Below are positions 61,631 through 64,000 of a stretch of 64,000 nucleotides of DNA, one piece after another. Both the position numbers and the translations under genes were made by a program. The stretch covers positions 26,220-90,219 of the forward strand of contig JAIEMT010000008.1 of NCBI GenBank assembly GCA_019751945.1, read 5' to 3'. Positions within the stretch are counted from its first letter, which is position 1, and every line of letters begins with the position of its first letter. Origin of the DNA: a bacterium. Lineage in GTDB: Bacteria; Bdellovibrionota; UBA1018. The notes beneath the pieces were generated by a model. The model was given only the letters and a program-made list of their open reading frames with translations, was not told where the DNA came from and made no database searches.

Positions 61631-63022
61631 ATGCCCTTTAGTTCTTTTCTCTTCCTCTGTGGATTCCTCCCCACGTTCATCGCGATTTACTATCTAGCTC
61701 CTGCGAGAATGAGAAATGCGGTCGCTCTTGTTGGTTCATTGCTCTTCTATATTTGGGGCGAGCCCTATTTTTCGGCGACGATACTGATCGTCAGTCTGTT
61801 TGACTTCTTCATGAGTTTAAAGATCGCAAGCCTTCCTGCGCGATCGAAAGAGCGCAAAAGACTGTTAGCCCTAGTAGTGGCGCTCAATGTCGGGGTTTTG
61901 GTTTATTTTAAGTATGCCGAGTTCTTTTTAAAAACACTGGGAATTGATTTCGGAATTCATATCGCATTGCCCATGGGAGTCTCCTTCATCATTTTTGAAG
62001 AGATTTCATACATCGTCGATGTCTATCGCAATACGAGTAAACCTGCCCGGCAGTACCCTATCTACGCACTCTTTCTCTTTCTTTTTCCTCACAGCATTGC
62101 GGGCCCCATTTTTCGCTGGCGGGATATGGAATCCCAGTTCTACAACCGCACCCACTCTTTGGACAAGTTTGCTTCGGGTGTCTTGAGATTCATTTTTGGC
62201 CTGGGAAAGAAAATTCTCATCGCGGATGCCTTTGGGAAAACCGCTGACTTGATTTTCTCTCAACCCGTATCTTCTCTCCCCTCTTCCTGGGCATGGCTGG
62301 GTGCTGTGGCCTATACGATTCAAATCTACTTTGATTTCTCAGGCTACTCGGACATGGCTATCGGACTGGGAAGGATGATGGGATTTTCATTCCTAGAAAA
62401 CTTCAATTCTCCGTACTTCTCAACTTCCATGACAGACTTTTGGAGGCGTTGGCACATGTCCCTCTCTCGCTGGATGCGGGACTACCTCTACATTCCCCTA
62501 GGTGGAAACCAACGTGGAAGCGCTCGCACTTATCTCAATTTGTGCATTGTTTTTACGGTCTCTGGACTTTGGCATGGCGCAAACTGGACCTTTGTCGCCT
62601 GGGGATTTTATCACGGACTTCTTCTTATATTTGAACGCCTGAAGGGGAACCGCCTTTCCATTTCGAACGTTTATGTCAATCGTTGGACAGCGCTTTTCTT
62701 CATCATTCTGGGATGGGTTTTGTTCCGGGCTCATTCTATTACCCAAGCGGGCGAAATCTGGGGACGCATGCTCGGTTGGAATACTCAGATTACCGAAACC
62801 ACGTTGAGCCTAGGTGAGCTCCTTTCGAATCGATCCCAAGTCCTTCTCTACTTTTTGGGGGCGCTCTATCTTTTTGGAAAGGAAAACTATTTACTTAAAA
62901 CTGCAACGTGGATTGAATCTAGAATCGCGCTAAAATGGGGCTGCGCGTTTCTTGTGCTCTATTTGAGTCTTTGTAGGCTAGCGAGTAGCACCTACAGCCC
63001 CTTCCTTTACTTTAGATTTTAA
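61631..63022 (+). CDS. MBOAT-family O-acyltransferase (AlgI-like)
   Basis: A 463-aa polytopic membrane enzyme with about eleven helices. The family histidine lies in VFTVSGLWHGANWTFVAWG, and FNSPYFSTSMTDFWRRWHMSLSRWMRDYLYIPLGG is the MBOAT signature. AlgI-like proteins pass acetyl groups from the cytoplasm to a periplasmic partner that O-acetylates a polysaccharide. Its start codon touches the rmlB stop, and the gene after it encodes such a partner. The polymer is probably the glycan made by this locus. Confidence 0.94.
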   Translation: MPFSSFLFLCGFLPTFIAIYYLAPARMRNAVALVGSLLFYIWGEPYFSATILIVSLFDFFMSLKIASLPARSKERKRLLALVVALNVGVLVYFKYAEFFLKTLGIDFGIHIALPMGVSFIIFEEISYIVDVYRNTSKPARQYPIYALFLFLFPHSIAGPIFRWRDMESQFYNRTHSLDKFASGVLRFIFGLGKKILIADAFGKTADLIFSQPVSSLPSSWAWLGAVAYTIQIYFDFSGYSDMAIGLGRMMGFSFLENFNSPYFSTSMTDFWRRWHMSLSRWMRDYLYIPLGGNQRGSARTYLNLCIVFTVSGLWHGANWTFVAWGFYHGLLLIFERLKGNRLSISNVYVNRWTALFFIILGWVLFRAHSITQAGEIWGRMLGWNTQITETTLSLGELLSNRSQVLLYFLGALYLFGKENYLLKTATWIESRIALKWGCAFLVLYLSLCRLASSTYSPFLYFRF

Positions 63023-63024
63023 AT

Positions 63025-63957
63025 ATGAAGAAGAAACAGAAGGAAAATCTCAATCGCATCTTGATCTGGGTCTTCTTTATTGTCTTGGGTGTCTTGGGAT
63101 TTGGTCCCATCCATTTTGGACCAGACCGACCTATTTTAAATTTCGAAACTTTTTTTAATAAAAAATTCCAACCTCAATACGAAGCTTACTTTGATAGCCA
63201 TCTCCGAAAACGTTCGAGCTTAATTCAGGCCGATACTAGTTTGAACTTCTTCTTATTCAACGAAGTCTCCACTCAAACTCGTATTCCTGTCATTCTTGGA
63301 AACAAAGGGTCCCTCTTTGAAAAAAACTATCTCAATCACTATTACGGTCTGGGTGATCAAAAAGGGGACATCCCAAAACTTGGAAATCAGACCTTATCCA
63401 AGCAAATTCAAAGTCTAAAAGCTGCCTATGACCGAGTTCGTTCCCGAAAAAAGAATTTTGTCCTCATCATTTATCCCCACAAAGTTTGGATTACTCCTGA
63501 GATCGTGAAAGACCGTTGGAAACTCTCTCCACAGCTTCATCACAAAGCGCAGGCCGAGCAAAAAGAATTCTTCGAAGCCTTAGATGCTACAGGAATCCCC
63601 TGGGTCAACGGAGTGGCTCTCTTTCAGCAGCTACAAAAAGAACATCCGGAACTAAAGCTCTACACTCGTGGTGGAAGCCACTGGACCAAGACAGCGGCCT
63701 GCCGCGTCTGGCAAAAGGCGTTTCGGAATTCAGGATATGCAAACTCCGGCAAAGTTCCCCGACTTCACTGTGAAGAGGACCAACTTCACCTCGTTGAAAC
63801 GAATTCTGATGAACTCGATATCGCTCGCCTTTCGGGAGTAGAGAATGTGTATGGAAGTCAACCGTTTCAAGAAAGGCTGCCCACTCTCAAAGCCACGCAA
63901 AAGGGACCAAGAGTTCAAGCTAGCAGGCTGATGAAAAATCCAAATTTTAGTGTTTGA
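63025..63957 (+). CDS. AlgJ/AlgX-like SGNH acetyltransferase, C-terminus apparently lost
   Basis: A 310-aa protein with one N-terminal membrane anchor (ILIWVFFIVLGVLGFGPIH) and an exported SGNH-like domain. FFNKKFQPQYEAYFDSHL and VILGNKGSLFEKNYLNHY are typical of these polysaccharide O-acetyltransferases. NFVLIIYPHKVWITPE and TRGGSHWTKTAACRVW match the family, the latter with the conserved HW. The frame stops at 63957, before the GDSF motif that should carry the catalytic serine. In the next frame QILVFDFL can be read, reminiscent of a damaged LVFGDSF. Decay or a frameshift is likely. Confidence 0.75.
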   Translation: MKKKQKENLNRILIWVFFIVLGVLGFGPIHFGPDRPILNFETFFNKKFQPQYEAYFDSHLRKRSSLIQADTSLNFFLFNEVSTQTRIPVILGNKGSLFEKNYLNHYYGLGDQKGDIPKLGNQTLSKQIQSLKAAYDRVRSRKKNFVLIIYPHKVWITPEIVKDRWKLSPQLHHKAQAEQKEFFEALDATGIPWVNGVALFQQLQKEHPELKLYTRGGSHWTKTAACRVWQKAFRNSGYANSGKVPRLHCEEDQLHLVETNSDELDIARLSGVENVYGSQPFQERLPTLKATQKGPRVQASRLMKNPNFSV

Positions 63958-64000
63958 TTTTCTCTGAATCTGGATTTTCTTTCTTTCGTTTTGGTTTCCG

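Overview
The window is a gene-dense bacterial chromosome segment of roughly 50% GC, with short intergenic gaps and many 4-nt ATGA or TTGA stop/start overlaps. Its content points to a Gram-negative bacterium, most likely a Bdellovibrionota-type relative. Signs of this are System II cytochrome c maturation (ResB/CcsA), several lipoproteins and outer-membrane barrels with signal peptides, a TIGR02147-type regulator, a RedB-like/histidine kinase operon, an orphan CpaF ATPase and an LPS/exopolysaccharide locus. The lineage is an inference from gene content; there is no rRNA or tRNA in the window to anchor it. No tRNA, rRNA, CRISPR array, transposase or prophage was seen.

Layout. 0-10.2 kb: an Rsm22-type methyltransferase, then a long minus-strand run (tag, GT87, rlmI, bcp, an RlmL-like methyltransferase, an unknown gene, resB, ccsA, an unknown gene). 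10.3-14.4 kb: a plus-strand signalling operon of RedB-like thioredoxin-fold protein, histidine kinase, single-domain response regulator, a 78-aa protein carrying only a kinase-like H-box, and a REC/HD-GYP output protein. 14.4-16.5 kb: a modular lipoprotein with ten CX12C modules and ten 9-aa Pro/Ala/Arg/Gln repeats. 16.7-23.3 kb: NFACT protein, CCA-adding/poly(A) polymerase-like enzyme, a small acidic secreted protein, FtsK and a ROK sugar kinase. 23.3-24.7 kb: a short accessory patch with GGTTTAC/GGTTTC arrays, an inverted pair of four-helix-bundle genes (one broken) around a 29-bp perfect palindrome, and an exported protein. 24.7-30.5 kb: rluA-type gene, heterodimeric ABC exporter, Nudix hydrolase and a barrel protein, all on the minus strand. 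30.5-43.8 kb: orphan cpaF, lipoproteins, a BKACE enzyme, a BMP-type nucleoside ABC importer, exported unknowns, a TIGR02147 regulator and a sigma-54-activator-like AAA+ protein that has lost its sigma-contact loop. 43.8-46.9 kb: a repeat-rich accessory patch with small exported proteins, three copies of one promoter-like element and a 41-codon membrane micro-ORF. 46.9-64 kb: surface-polysaccharide genes.

The polysaccharide region makes sense as one functional unit. gmd and fcl can supply GDP-fucose. gmd together with a perosamine-synthase-like aminotransferase and a GNAT enzyme could supply GDP-perosamine or its N-acyl form. rmlA and rmlB, without rmlC or rmlD nearby, end at dTDP-4-keto-6-deoxyglucose, a likely substrate for the second DegT aminotransferase. 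Glycosyltransferases (GT2, GT4, GT8-like, two large membrane enzymes), methyltransferases and an MBOAT/SGNH acetylation pair would assemble and decorate the polymer. The SGNH protein at the right edge seems to lose its C-terminal catalytic-serine motif through frame damage.
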